The notes under the pieces are model-generated. The model did no database searches. It was given only the letters and a program-made list of their open reading frames with translations, and was not told the DNA's origin. Of a stretch of DNA of 64,000 nt, positions 8,439 through 17,221 are shown piece by piece. The translations under genes were made by a program, and so were the position numbers. Source of the stretch: Taklimakanibacter deserti (GTDB taxonomy: Bacteria; Pseudomonadota; Alphaproteobacteria; Rhizobiales; Aestuariivirgaceae); NCBI GenBank assembly GCA_003574785.1, contig QORU01000022.1:35968-99967 (forward strand), given 5' to 3'. How positions within the stretch are numbered: the first letter of the stretch is position 1; the number at the start of each line of letters is the position of its first letter.

Positions 8439-9710
8439 ATGATGTCCGACGGAAGATCCTCGTCGGGGAGCGAAAGAGGCCGACCGGCAGCGGTCAACGA
8501 ATTGCTGGATGAGTCCGTCAGGCCCCGGAGCCGGGCGCAGGGCCTGATCTCCTCCTCCGCGATCGGCCTCGCCAATCGCGGCCGCGTCCTCCAGGTGTTG
8601 TTCGATCTGGGCCCCACCAGCCGAGCCGAGCTGGCTCGCCATGTCGGCGTCAACCGCGCCACCATCACCGGCATCATCCAGCCCCTGATCGACCAAGGCC
8701 TTCTTGTCGATGGCGATCCCCTGCCGTCGAAAGGAAGCGGCGGCAAACCGGCCAAGCCCATGTGGTTCGCCAAGGACGCAGCGCCCATCTGCGCGGTGCT
8801 GCTGATGCATGACAGTGTGCAGTGCGGCCTGGTTTCCCTCGACGGCACGATCACGGCGGAAGTGAAAGTCGACTTCCCGCCGGATGCCGACATGGTCGAA
8901 GCGCTGTCGCGACCGATCTTCAACTCGATCAGCCGGACCTTGTTGCGCGCCCATCGCCCGCCGCTGGGCATCGGCGTGGCGGCGGGCGGCATGATCGACA
9001 CCGACAGGGGATCGATCGTTGCGGTGAATCTCGCTCCCCTGCTCGCCGGTTTCCCGCTCGGCGCGGAGTTGACGCGCCGTTTCGGCCTGACCACACGCGT
9101 CGATCACCATCCGCGCGCCCTGCTGGTTGGCGACCGCTGGTTCGGCATCGGTCGCGGCAAGCGCAATTTCGCCGTCATCTATACGGGCGAGGTGCTGGGC
9201 GGGGCCATCTTCCTCGACGGTCATCTCTATCGCGGGCACGCCGGCGCCGGTGGTGAGCTCGGTCACACTTTCGTAGCTGTGGACGGCACGATCTGCCGCT
9301 GCGGCCGCCGCGGCTGCTGGGAGACCATCGCCACGCTGGGCTGGCTCCGCCGCGAGGCGGCAAAGGCCGGCCTTCCGGGAGCGCCCGCGTTGGAATCGCG
9401 CGGTCTCGTCGCGCTTGCCGAGAGTGGCGTCGAGGGAGCCGCGGAACTCCTTGATCTCTATGCTCGCAACGTCGCGATCGGTATCGCTAATCTGCAACAG
9501 ACGATGGCGCCGAACTTCATCGTCCTGCATGGCGATGTGGTCGGAGGCGGTTCTCGTCTGCTCGATGCCATAGCTCAGCATGTCCGCGACCTCGTGCCCT
9601 GGCGCCCTGGGGGCGATATCGAACTCGTCATGGGAGACCTGGAGGACCGTGCCGCGCTGCGGGGTGCCGCCGGCCTCGTTCTCTCAGAGTTGCTCCACTT
9701 CACCTTGTGA
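8439..9710 (+). CDS. ROK family transcriptional regulator
   Basis: Repressor of the NagC/XylR type, 423 residues. The N-terminal winged HTH ('RAELARHVGVNRATITGII', about residues 55-75) is followed by the ROK sugar-kinase-like domain with 'GAGGELGHTF' and the zinc-binding cluster 'CRCGRRGCWET'. The chosen ATG (8439) lies downstream of AAGGAG; a longer version from 8277 would start with a low-quality, non-conserved extension. It diverges from the sugar ABC operon, its probable target. The stop codon lies inside a long intergenic stem-loop repeat. Confidence 0.9.
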   Translation: MMSDGRSSSGSERGRPAAVNELLDESVRPRSRAQGLISSSAIGLANRGRVLQVLFDLGPTSRAELARHVGVNRATITGIIQPLIDQGLLVDGDPLPSKGSGGKPAKPMWFAKDAAPICAVLLMHDSVQCGLVSLDGTITAEVKVDFPPDADMVEALSRPIFNSISRTLLRAHRPPLGIGVAAGGMIDTDRGSIVAVNLAPLLAGFPLGAELTRRFGLTTRVDHHPRALLVGDRWFGIGRGKRNFAVIYTGEVLGGAIFLDGHLYRGHAGAGGELGHTFVAVDGTICRCGRRGCWETIATLGWLRREAAKAGLPGAPALESRGLVALAESGVEGAAELLDLYARNVAIGIANLQQTMAPNFIVLHGDVVGGGSRLLDAIAQHVRDLVPWRPGGDIELVMGDLEDRAALRGAAGLVLSELLHFTL

Positions 9711-9778
9711 GGCTTATGCTGGAGCAAATCCTTATCGCCAAAGTCTGCAACTTTGGCGGGATTTGCTCTAAGCCTCAC
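9707..9778. repeat. Long nested palindromic repeat at convergent gene ends
   Basis: Three successive perfect stems make one long hairpin: GTGAGGCTTA (9707-9716) with TAAGCCTCAC (9769-9778), GAGCAAATCC (9722-9731) with GGATTTGCTC (9759-9768), and CGCCAAAGT (9736-9744) with ACTTTGGCG (9750-9758). It fills the space between the convergent ROK and SDR genes and includes the ROK stop codon. It resembles the dispersed palindromes common in Hyphomicrobiales and may serve as a bidirectional terminator. Confidence 0.8.
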
Positions 9779-9783
9779 GAGGG

Positions 9784-10572
9784 TCAGCCCATATAGACGC
9801 CGCCCGTGACATTGATGCCCTGTCCGGTCATGAAGCGCGCGGCATCGGAACACAGGAAGACGGCGAGGCCGGCAATGTCTTCCGGCTCTTCCAGCCGCCC
9901 GAGCGGCGTCTGTGCGACATATTCCTTGATCACCTGATCGGGTGTCAGGCCGCGCAGTTTCGCTTCCCAGGCGACCTCGCGCTCCTGCATCGAGGTTCTG
10001 ACGAAGCCGGGACAGACCGCATTCACGCGGATGCCTTGCGCCGCGACCTCGCGCGCCAGCGCCTGCGTCCAGCCGAGCACGGCGAATTTGCTGGCCGAAT
10101 AATGTGCGAGCAAGGGTGCGCCGACCTTGGCCGCGAGCGATGCCGTGTTGACGATCACGCCTTTCTTCTTCTCGCGCAGAAAATAGCGGACCGCGGCCTG
10201 GTTGGTGAGAAACACGCCCTTGATGTTGACGGCGAAGTTGAAATCCCATTCCTCATCGGTGAGGTCGATGGCGCGGTTCATCGTCGACACGCCGGCATTG
10301 GCGATCAATAGATCGTAGCCGCCGAGCGTCCCTTCGATCTGGGCGAAGGTCCTCTCGACATCGGCGCGCTTGCTGACATCGAGCGCGAAGGATTGGGCGT
10401 CCTTGCCGAGACTGGAGGCCGCCTGCCTGGCCGCTTCGCCATTGAGATCGGCGATAATGATCCTGACGCCATGAGCGGCAAGCGCGGTAGCGATGGCCTT
10501 GCCGATGCCGGTGGCGCCGCCCGTCACGATGGCAGTCTTGCCTTTGAGATCCGTCGCCAGAAGCGTACTCAT
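9784..10572 (-). CDS. SDR family NAD(P)-dependent oxidoreductase
   Basis: Classical short-chain dehydrogenase of 262 residues. Visible are the cofactor motif 'TGGATGIGKAIA' (about residues 15-26), 'NAGVS' near residue 90, and the catalytic 'YSASK' (Tyr and Lys). The start at 10572 gives the standard family length; a longer reading to 10710 would add residues that match no SDR. It diverges from the DeoR gene across a 163-bp AT-rich intergenic region, suggesting it belongs to the same sugar or polyol pathway. The substrate is unknown. Confidence 0.92.
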   Translation of the reverse strand: MSTLLATDLKGKTAIVTGGATGIGKAIATALAAHGVRIIIADLNGEAARQAASSLGKDAQSFALDVSKRADVERTFAQIEGTLGGYDLLIANAGVSTMNRAIDLTDEEWDFNFAVNIKGVFLTNQAAVRYFLREKKKGVIVNTASLAAKVGAPLLAHYSASKFAVLGWTQALAREVAAQGIRVNAVCPGFVRTSMQEREVAWEAKLRGLTPDQVIKEYVAQTPLGRLEEPEDIAGLAVFLCSDAARFMTGQGINVTGGVYMG

Positions 10573-10735
10573 GAGCCTTCGTTCAGTATTGTGCGAAAAC
10601 ACACATATCGCAACATACAGAAACAGTAAATCACTTTTATTCTGTGAGATTATGTTTGATAAAACGTGGTTCTGTGCTATCTCGTGGACAAGTCGTGTGA
10701 ATTTGTCCAATTTTGTTCCGTAAGGACCCCATCAT
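10573..10735. promoter_or_regulatory. Divergent AT-rich promoter region of SDR and deoR-like genes
   Basis: This intergenic region contains the inverted pair ACAGAA (10617-10622) and TTCTGT (10640-10645), and a further TTCTGT near 10670. Such repeated short elements are compatible with DeoR binding sites controlling both the divergent SDR and the downstream operon. No experimental consensus was applied. Confidence 0.35.
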
Positions 10736-11599
10736 ATGGCTCTGCCGACGGACACGCTAAACCCTGTTTCTGCCCCGGCACTTCGTGCCGATGGCACACG
10801 CCGTCTTCCTCTCGAATTGCGCCAGGCTCACCTATTGGAGCAACTGCGCAAGACCGGCTTCGTGTCAGTCGCCGAAGCCGCATCGGCGCTCGCGGTCTCG
10901 GAAATGACCATTCGCCGCGATCTCATCGATCTCGAGGCCGAGGGCCGCTTGGTGCGCACCCATGGCGGAGCCATCGCGCCGGAAAGCTCGAGCCCGCAGG
11001 CCTTCGACGACGAGGAGCCGGCCTTCGAGCAGCGTTTGCGGCAGAACAACCCGGCTAAGGAAGCGATCGCGACCGCCGCGGCGAGCCTCGTCAGCCCGCG
11101 CCAGACCGTGGCGCTCGATGTCGGCTCGAGCACCTTCGTCCTGGCCTCGCGGCTCATCGCCTTTCCGACCATCAAGGTCTTCACCAACTCCTTGCGCATT
11201 GCCACCCTTCTCGGGCGCGAGCGGCGCGATGTCTATTTGCCGGGCGGCGAGGTGCGCGGCAACGAGATGTCGATGTGCGGTCCGACCGCCATCGCCCAGT
11301 TCGAGCAATTGTGGTTCGACATCGCCTTCATCGGCGCGGCCGGTCTCACCGAAACCGGCTTCTTCGACTATTCGCTCGAGGACAGCGAGCTGAAGCGCGT
11401 CTATTTGCGCCGCTCGAGCCGCAAGGTGCTGCTCTGCGATGCGGCCAAGTTCAATCATCTGTCGCTGGTCCAGGTGGCATCGCTTGAGGCGATCGACATG
11501 CTGGTCACCAATGCCGCACCTTCGGGTGCGCTCGCGGAGGCTCTCGCCGCCGCCAATGTCGAGATCCGCATCGCCAAGTCCGCAAGCCTCGCTTCATGA
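10736..11599 (+). CDS. DeoR/GlpR family transcriptional regulator
   Basis: Regulator of 287 residues. The N-terminal DeoR HTH (about residues 30-80) has recognition helix 'SEMTIRRDLIDLEAEG', followed by 'RTHGGA', the family hinge; the C-terminal DeoRC domain has 'DVGSSTFVLA', a phosphosugar-binding-type loop. It is the first gene of a co-directional run (BtpA-like, FGGY kinase, HAD phosphatase, DMFase-like subunits), so it most likely represses that run until a phosphorylated intermediate appears. The N-terminal 30 residues are an extension beyond the usual DeoR start. Confidence 0.93.
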   Translation: MALPTDTLNPVSAPALRADGTRRLPLELRQAHLLEQLRKTGFVSVAEAASALAVSEMTIRRDLIDLEAEGRLVRTHGGAIAPESSSPQAFDDEEPAFEQRLRQNNPAKEAIATAAASLVSPRQTVALDVGSSTFVLASRLIAFPTIKVFTNSLRIATLLGRERRDVYLPGGEVRGNEMSMCGPTAIAQFEQLWFDIAFIGAAGLTETGFFDYSLEDSELKRVYLRRSSRKVLLCDAAKFNHLSLVQVASLEAIDMLVTNAAPSGALAEALAAANVEIRIAKSASLAS

Positions 11600-11633
11600 A
11601 CAGACCAGAGAAAACAGCAGGAGACTGACAGAG

Positions 11634-12431
11634 ATGCCGTTCGATTTCTTCGCCAAGAAGAAGCCCGTCATTGCCATGGCGCATATCGGAGCCTTGCCGG
11701 GCACGCCGCTCTATGACGCGGCAGGCGGTGTCGACAAGCTCATCGCCTCCGTCATCAAGGATGTCGAGAAGCTCCAGGATGGCGGCGTCGATGCCATCAT
11801 GTTCGGCAATGAGAACGACCGCCCCTATGTCTTCAAGGCGCCGCTCGAAGGTATCGCCGCCATGACGGCGGTGGTCCAGGCGCTGAAGCCCAGGCTCAAG
11901 GTGCCGTTCGGCGTGAACTATCTCTGGGATCCGAAGGCCAGCGTCGCCATCGGGGCGGTGACCGGCGCCAAGTTCGTGCGCGAGATCTTCACCGGCGTCT
12001 TCGCCTCCGACATGGGCATCTGGGAGCCGGATTGCGCCGGCGCAGCCCGCTTGCGCCGCAATCTCGGCTGTGCCGACATGAAGCTCCTGTTCAACATCAA
12101 TGCCGAATTCGCCCATTCGCTCGACGGGCGACCGATCGAATTGCGCGCCAAGAGCGCGGTCTTCTCCTCGCTCGCCGATGCGATCCTGGTCTCAGGCCCC
12201 CTGACCGGCGAGCCCGCCGCGCAGTCCGACCTGCGCAAGGTGAAGGAGACGGTCAAGGACGTGCCGGTCTTCGCCAATACCGGCGTCAATATCGACAATG
12301 TCGCCGATGTGCTGTCGGTCGCCGACGGCATCGTCATCGGCACGCATTTCAAGGTCGACGGCAACACCTGGAACGCCGTCGACGGCAGCCGCGTCAAGCG
12401 CTTCATGGACAAGGTCGCCACTTTGCGCTGA
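11634..12431 (+). CDS. BtpA/SgcQ family protein
   Basis: Protein of 265 residues with the BtpA/SgcQ TIM-barrel pattern: N-terminal 'KKPVIAMAHIGALPGTPLY', then 'GGVDAIMFGNENDRPY' and C-terminal 'DGIVIGTHFKVDG'. SgcQ homologues occur in sugar-utilisation operons of unknown substrate; BtpA was named for a role in photosystem I stability in cyanobacteria, which cannot apply here. The ATG at 11634 is preceded by AGGAG. It lies 34 bp after deoR and 10 bp before an FGGY kinase, so a role as aldolase-like or isomerase-like enzyme on the phosphorylated sugar is a reasonable guess only. Confidence 0.88.
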   Translation: MPFDFFAKKKPVIAMAHIGALPGTPLYDAAGGVDKLIASVIKDVEKLQDGGVDAIMFGNENDRPYVFKAPLEGIAAMTAVVQALKPRLKVPFGVNYLWDPKASVAIGAVTGAKFVREIFTGVFASDMGIWEPDCAGAARLRRNLGCADMKLLFNINAEFAHSLDGRPIELRAKSAVFSSLADAILVSGPLTGEPAAQSDLRKVKETVKDVPVFANTGVNIDNVADVLSVADGIVIGTHFKVDGNTWNAVDGSRVKRFMDKVATLR

Positions 12432-12441
12432 CGCACATCAC

Positions 12442-13938
12442 ATGACCTACGTCATCGGCCTCGATATCGGAACCACGTCGACGATCGGCATACTGATCGG
12501 CCTGCCGGACCGTATCCTGCATATCGCCACGCGTCCGGTGACGCTGACCGCGCGCCATCCGGGCTGGGCCGAGGAAGATCCCGAGCAATGGTGGTCGAAT
12601 GCCGCGAGCATCGTGCGCGAGCTGATCGAGGCCGGCGGCATCAAACCGAGCGATATCGGAGCGATCGGTGTCACCGGCATGCTGCCGGCCGTCGTGCTGC
12701 TCGATGACAAGGGCCGCTTGCTTAGGCCCAGCATCCAGCAGAGCGATGCGCGCTGCGCCGCGGAAGTCGCCGAATTGCGCAACGCCGTCGACGAAGCTGC
12801 CTTCACCGGCAAGACCGGCAATGGCCTCAATCAGCAGCTCGTCACCGCCAAGCTTTTGTGGATCAGGAAGCACGAGCCCGAGATCTTCGCCAAGATTGCG
12901 ACCGTCTTCGGCTCCTATGACTACATCAACTGGCGGCTGACGGCTAAGCGCGCGGTCGAGCAGAACTGGGCGCTGGAAGCGGGCTTCGTCAATCTTGCCA
13001 ATCATCGCATCGATGATGATCTGGTCAGCCTGGCGGGAATCCCGCGAACTGCCGTCCCGCGCAAGACCCTCTCGCATGAGCTCCTGGGTCATGTCACGGA
13101 AGAAGCGGCGAAGGACCTCGGTCTGCCCGCCGGCATTCCGGTCGTCGCGGGCGCTGCCGATCATATCGCCTCCGCTCTCGCCGCCGGCCTGACGCGGCCC
13201 GGCGATGTGCTGCTCAAATTCGGCGGCTCCGTCGATGTGCTGATCGCCACCGACCGTGTCGCGCCCGATCCCCGCATGTATCTCGATTATCATCTGGTGC
13301 CCGGCCTCTATGTGCCCAATGGCTGCATGGCGACCGGCGGGTCGGGCCTCAACTGGTTCGTCAATAATTTCGCCGAAGGCGAGCGGCCGAAGGCGGACGC
13401 CAAGGGCCTGTCGCTGCACCAATGGCTCGATCATCTGGCGAGCGCCGTTCCGGCGGGCGCGCAAGGTGTCCGCATCCTGCCCTATTTCCTCGGCGAGAAG
13501 ACGCCGATCCATGATGCTGATGTGCGTGGCGCGATACTGGGTCTCAGCCTGGCGCATGGGCCGGCGCATCTGTGGCGCGCCCTCCTCGAAGCTTACGCCT
13601 ATGCGATCGCCCATCACATCGAGGTGCTGAACGACATGGGCCATCGCACGGAAACCTATTTCGCCTCCGACGGTGGTTCGAAGAGCACAGTCTGGATGCA
13701 GATCGTCGCCGATGTGCTGCAGAAGCCGGTGCAGCGCCTCGCCGGCCATCCGGGCTCATGCCTGGGAGCCGCCTGGACGGCGGCGATGGGCATTGGCGCC
13801 GCCAGCGACTGGTCGGCGGTCGACCGTTTCGTCAGCCTGGCGGACCGGCTCGAGCCCAATCCCGCCAATGCCCCGATCTACAAGCAAGGCTATGTCGCCT
13901 TCCGTGAGCTCTATCCAATAGTAAAGGGAATATCATGA
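12442..13938 (+). CDS. FGGY family carbohydrate kinase
   Basis: Cytoplasmic ATP-dependent kinase for a sugar or polyol, 498 residues, the usual FGGY length. The first ATP-binding segment 'GLDIGTTS' is at the N-terminus, the second half begins around 'VVAGAADHIASALAAG', and the C-terminal FGGY domain has 'FASDGGSKSTVWMQIVADV'. It resembles xylulokinase-type proteins, but substrate residues cannot be assigned from sequence alone. The stop overlaps the start of the HAD phosphatase gene by 4 bp (ATGA), implying coupled synthesis. Confidence 0.92.
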   Translation: MTYVIGLDIGTTSTIGILIGLPDRILHIATRPVTLTARHPGWAEEDPEQWWSNAASIVRELIEAGGIKPSDIGAIGVTGMLPAVVLLDDKGRLLRPSIQQSDARCAAEVAELRNAVDEAAFTGKTGNGLNQQLVTAKLLWIRKHEPEIFAKIATVFGSYDYINWRLTAKRAVEQNWALEAGFVNLANHRIDDDLVSLAGIPRTAVPRKTLSHELLGHVTEEAAKDLGLPAGIPVVAGAADHIASALAAGLTRPGDVLLKFGGSVDVLIATDRVAPDPRMYLDYHLVPGLYVPNGCMATGGSGLNWFVNNFAEGERPKADAKGLSLHQWLDHLASAVPAGAQGVRILPYFLGEKTPIHDADVRGAILGLSLAHGPAHLWRALLEAYAYAIAHHIEVLNDMGHRTETYFASDGGSKSTVWMQIVADVLQKPVQRLAGHPGSCLGAAWTAAMGIGAASDWSAVDRFVSLADRLEPNPANAPIYKQGYVAFRELYPIVKGIS

Positions 13939-14606
13939 CGATCCGCGCAGTGGCCTGGGATGTCGACGGCACGCTGGTCGATAGCGAGCCTTTGCATCAT
14001 GAGGCGCTGATCGCCGCCTGCCGCAATTGGAATGTCGATGTCTCCGATATCTCTGACGATGTGTTCCGCGGCGTGCATATGGGCGATGTGTGGCGTGCCC
14101 TGGCGCCACGCATGCCGGCCGCCGCCAAGGAGCGCGACTGGATCAAGGCCAATGACGACTTCTATGTCGAGCATCGCCGCTTGCTGAAGCCCATGCCGAA
14201 GGCGATCGAGACCGTCACCGCGCTGGCCGCGGCGGGTGTGCGGCAGATCTGCGTCTCCAATGCCGGCCGTATCCTTCTCGATGCCAATATCGACGCGCTG
14301 GGCCTCGGCTCGATCATGGATTTCACCTTGAGCCTCGACGATGTGGAGAACGGCAAGCCCCATCCTGAGCCTTATGCGTTGGGCTGCGCGCGCCTCGGCT
14401 TGGAGCCTCGGCAAATGGCCGCTGTCGAGGACAGCGAGACCGGGCGCCGCGCGGCGCGTGCCGCGGGCCTCCTGGTCATCGCCTATGATCATTTGGGCGG
14501 GCCCATCACCCATGCCGACCATGTGATCCGCGATCTGTCGAAACTGCCCGCCTTGCTTGTGGCGCATCGGCCTGCGACCATGCGGGCTGAAGCGAGTGGA
14601 GCGTGA
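13935..14606 (+). CDS. HAD superfamily phosphatase/phosphomutase-like protein
   Basis: Haloacid dehalogenase hydrolase of 223 residues, subfamily IA. Motif I is 'WDVDGTLVDSE' (nucleophile Asp near residue 9), a helical cap follows, motif II is 'CVSNAGR', and motifs III-IV include 'GKPHPEPY' and 'AVEDSETGRRAARAAG'. It is close to beta-phosphoglucomutase and small-sugar phosphatase relatives. Translationally coupled to the FGGY kinase, it probably removes or moves a phosphate on the same sugar pathway. Confidence 0.9.
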   Translation: MTIRAVAWDVDGTLVDSEPLHHEALIAACRNWNVDVSDISDDVFRGVHMGDVWRALAPRMPAAAKERDWIKANDDFYVEHRRLLKPMPKAIETVTALAAAGVRQICVSNAGRILLDANIDALGLGSIMDFTLSLDDVENGKPHPEPYALGCARLGLEPRQMAAVEDSETGRRAARAAGLLVIAYDHLGGPITHADHVIRDLSKLPALLVAHRPATMRAEASGA

Positions 14607-14607
14607 C

Positions 14608-14928
14608 ATGTACAAGATCGATGCGGAGCGCGACCGGCAATATATAGAAGAGTTTCGCAAGCAACCGATCGGCGCCCATAGCCCGGGCCTGCAGCGCCTC
14701 CTCAACATCATGCGCCACGACCCGACCGGCTATCAGGTCGTGCTCATCTGCCGCAAGCCTTTCGCCGAATGGGTGCTCGGCACCATGCCGCCCAACCGTC
14801 TCGATGGACCGATCGCCATCGAAGACAGCCCCGTCTTCTTGAGCCGCGAGGAGGCTGAGTGGGAAGTCTTCCGCCGCCGCTGGCGCCAGCATACGGGCGA
14901 AGACATCAACCAGCCGTTCCGCGACTAA
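14608..14928 (+). CDS. N,N-dimethylformamidase-like small subunit
   Basis: Protein of 106 residues without transmembrane segments, ending 'HTGEDINQPFRD'. The sequence by itself is not strongly diagnostic. The call rests on position: it immediately precedes the large dimethylformamidase-like subunit (14 bp gap), the same order as the light and heavy subunits of characterised DMFases (about 130 and 760 residues). It begins 1 bp after the HAD gene, with a GGAG ribosome site inside the HAD end. It would assist the large subunit rather than carry the metal site. Confidence 0.65.
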   Translation: MYKIDAERDRQYIEEFRKQPIGAHSPGLQRLLNIMRHDPTGYQVVLICRKPFAEWVLGTMPPNRLDGPIAIEDSPVFLSREEAEWEVFRRRWRQHTGEDINQPFRD

Positions 14929-14942
14929 GAAACGAGAAGTCC

Positions 14943-17201
14943 ATGCTCAAGATCGTCGGCTATCCGGACCGTTACAGTGTGACGCCAGGGGAGAAGATCG
15001 CCTTCAAGATATCGCTCGAAGAGGGCACGCATTTCGATGCCAGGCTGGTGCGCGTCGTCCATGGCGACTGCAATCCGGAAGGCCCCGGGCTCAAATTCCA
15101 CCACGTCACATCGAACGCCGATGGTCGCCATCAGGGAAAGCCGCAGCGCATCGATGCGGGATCCTATGTCTCGATAGAGGATTTTCCCGCGCTGGCCTCG
15201 GGTCCTTTCACCTTCTTTGCGATCGTCTGGCCGACACTTCCGAAGCGCGGCAGCCAGACGCTGCTGGCGCAATGGGATGCGAAGGCCGAAAGTGGCTTCC
15301 GCATCGAGATGGTCGACGGCGGCGAGCTCGCGGTCAGCTTCGGCGATGGATCGGGCCGTCTGGCCGAGCTCAAGAGCTGCAAAGCGATGCTGGTGCGCCA
15401 GTGGTATCAGATCGCCGTGTCGATCGACCCCGCAACCCGCATGGTGACGCTCGATCAGCGGCCGTTGCAGCCCTATGCCGGGATCGACGATCGCGCCCAT
15501 GCCTCGGGTAAGCTCGCTTTGGCGCCCAAACCCGTCGATGCGCCTCTGCTGATGGCGGGATGCCCCGAGGCCCAGGGCACCATCGGCCGCCATTTCGACG
15601 GCAAGATCGACGGTCCGCTGATCCTCTCCGGCATCCACACCGCCGACCGGCATGACGATTTCCTGCGCGGCATTATCGATCCGGCACTGCTTGCGCATGT
15701 CATGGCCAGATGGGACTTGTCGCAAGAGATCCGTTCGACCAAGGTGATCGATGTCGGCCCGTCGCGCCATCACGGCCGGGTCGTGCATTTGCCGGCGCGC
15801 GGCATGAAGGGCTGGAACTGGACCGGCGAGGAGCATAGCTGGGTGCGCAAGCCTGAGCAGTACGGCGCCATCCATTTCCATCACGACGACATCTATGACG
15901 CAGGCTGGGAGACTTCGGTCGACGTCACGATCCCTGCCGATCTCAAGAGCGGCGCCTATGCGCTCCATGTGAAATGCGGCGAAAATGACCGCGAGGCGAC
16001 ACGCGAGAATTACATCGCTTTCTTCGTCCGTCCGCCGCGCGACCGCAAGCAGCGCCAGGACCGCCCGAAGGTCCTGGTGCTCGCCTCGACCGCTTCCTAT
16101 CTGGCCTATGCCAATCATGGCGAGCACATCACGGCGCGCGGTGCCGAGCGGCAGATGGGCCGTCTGCTGCAATTCGGCCATACCGACCTCTATATGTACG
16201 ACCATCCCGAGCTCGGCGGCTCGCTCTATGACGCCCATGCCGACGGCTCGGGCGTATGCTATTCGTCGCGGCTTCGTCCCAATCTCAATTTCTCGCCGCA
16301 ATATCACTCCTGGCTCGGCGGTCATGGCTCGGCCCTCTATCAATACAATGCCGACACCCATCTCTATGACTGGCTCGAGCATCAAGGCGTCGATTACGAT
16401 CTCATCACCGATGAAGATCTGCACGATGACGGCTATGAGCTCATACGCGACTATCGCGTCGTCGTGACCGGCACCCATCCCGAATATCACTCGACCCCGA
16501 TGTGGGATGCGATGAAGACGTGGATCGATCGCGGCGGCCGGCTCATGTATATGGGCGGCAATGGCTGGTATTGGCGCATCGCCTTCCATGACGAATTGCC
16601 GGGCGTCATCGAGGTCAGGCGCGCCGAGGACGGCATCCGCACCTGGGCGGCTGATCCCGGCGAATATTATCATTCCTTCACCGGCGAATATGGCGGCCTG
16701 TGGCGGCGCATCGGGCGGGCACCCAATGTCATTTGCGGCGTCGGCTTCATCGCCCAGGGCTTCGATGTCTCCTCCTATTACCGCCGCGCGCCCGATGCCG
16801 ACAATCCGCGCGTCCGTTTCATCTTCAAGGACGTGCCCGACGAGATCATCGGCGATTTCGGACTGATCGGCGGCGGCGCGTCCGGCATCGAGCTCGATTG
16901 CCTCACCACCAATCTGGGCTCCCCGCCCAATATGCTGAGGCTCGCGTCATCGGAGAACCACAATTCCATGATGATGCTCGTCAATGAGGAATTCACCGTC
17001 GTGCCGCCCAATCTGGGCGGCGACCAGAATGAAAGGGTCAGGGCTGATCTCGCTTTCGGCGAGACGCCGTCGGGCGGCGCTCTGTTCGCGACTTCGTCGA
17101 TCGCCTGGTGCGGGTCGCTCTCTCACAACAACTATGACAACAATGTCTCGCGCATCACCTGGAACGTCTTGCAGCGCTTTAGCGATCCTAAGCCCTTCTA
17201 G
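14943..17201 (+). CDS. N,N-dimethylformamidase-like large subunit (amidohydrolase)
   Basis: Large enzyme of 752 residues, close to the 762-residue heavy subunit of dimethylformamidase, which hydrolyses amides using a mononuclear iron held by two Tyr, one His and one Glu. Plausible equivalents here are Tyr in 'YLAYANH', Tyr in 'VCYSSRLRP' and His/Glu in 'TGTHPEYHS'; their relative spacing (about 123 and 72 residues before the His) fits the known site approximately. An N-terminal lectin-like beta domain precedes the catalytic half. No dimethylamine-degrading genes are nearby; instead the gene sits in a sugar-kinase operon, so its natural substrate is probably another amide. Confidence 0.85.
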   Translation: MLKIVGYPDRYSVTPGEKIAFKISLEEGTHFDARLVRVVHGDCNPEGPGLKFHHVTSNADGRHQGKPQRIDAGSYVSIEDFPALASGPFTFFAIVWPTLPKRGSQTLLAQWDAKAESGFRIEMVDGGELAVSFGDGSGRLAELKSCKAMLVRQWYQIAVSIDPATRMVTLDQRPLQPYAGIDDRAHASGKLALAPKPVDAPLLMAGCPEAQGTIGRHFDGKIDGPLILSGIHTADRHDDFLRGIIDPALLAHVMARWDLSQEIRSTKVIDVGPSRHHGRVVHLPARGMKGWNWTGEEHSWVRKPEQYGAIHFHHDDIYDAGWETSVDVTIPADLKSGAYALHVKCGENDREATRENYIAFFVRPPRDRKQRQDRPKVLVLASTASYLAYANHGEHITARGAERQMGRLLQFGHTDLYMYDHPELGGSLYDAHADGSGVCYSSRLRPNLNFSPQYHSWLGGHGSALYQYNADTHLYDWLEHQGVDYDLITDEDLHDDGYELIRDYRVVVTGTHPEYHSTPMWDAMKTWIDRGGRLMYMGGNGWYWRIAFHDELPGVIEVRRAEDGIRTWAADPGEYYHSFTGEYGGLWRRIGRAPNVICGVGFIAQGFDVSSYYRRAPDADNPRVRFIFKDVPDEIIGDFGLIGGGASGIELDCLTTNLGSPPNMLRLASSENHNSMMMLVNEEFTVVPPNLGGDQNERVRADLAFGETPSGGALFATSSIAWCGSLSHNNYDNNVSRITWNVLQRFSDPKPF

Positions 17202-17221
17202 AGCGCAGAACGGCGGCGCTC

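Noticed and set aside
14925..16673. Long open frame of 582 codons antisense to the DMFase-like large subunit gene
   Set aside because: Composition follows the third-position GC bias of the opposite strand; no recognisable domain, and the sense frame is a clear family member.
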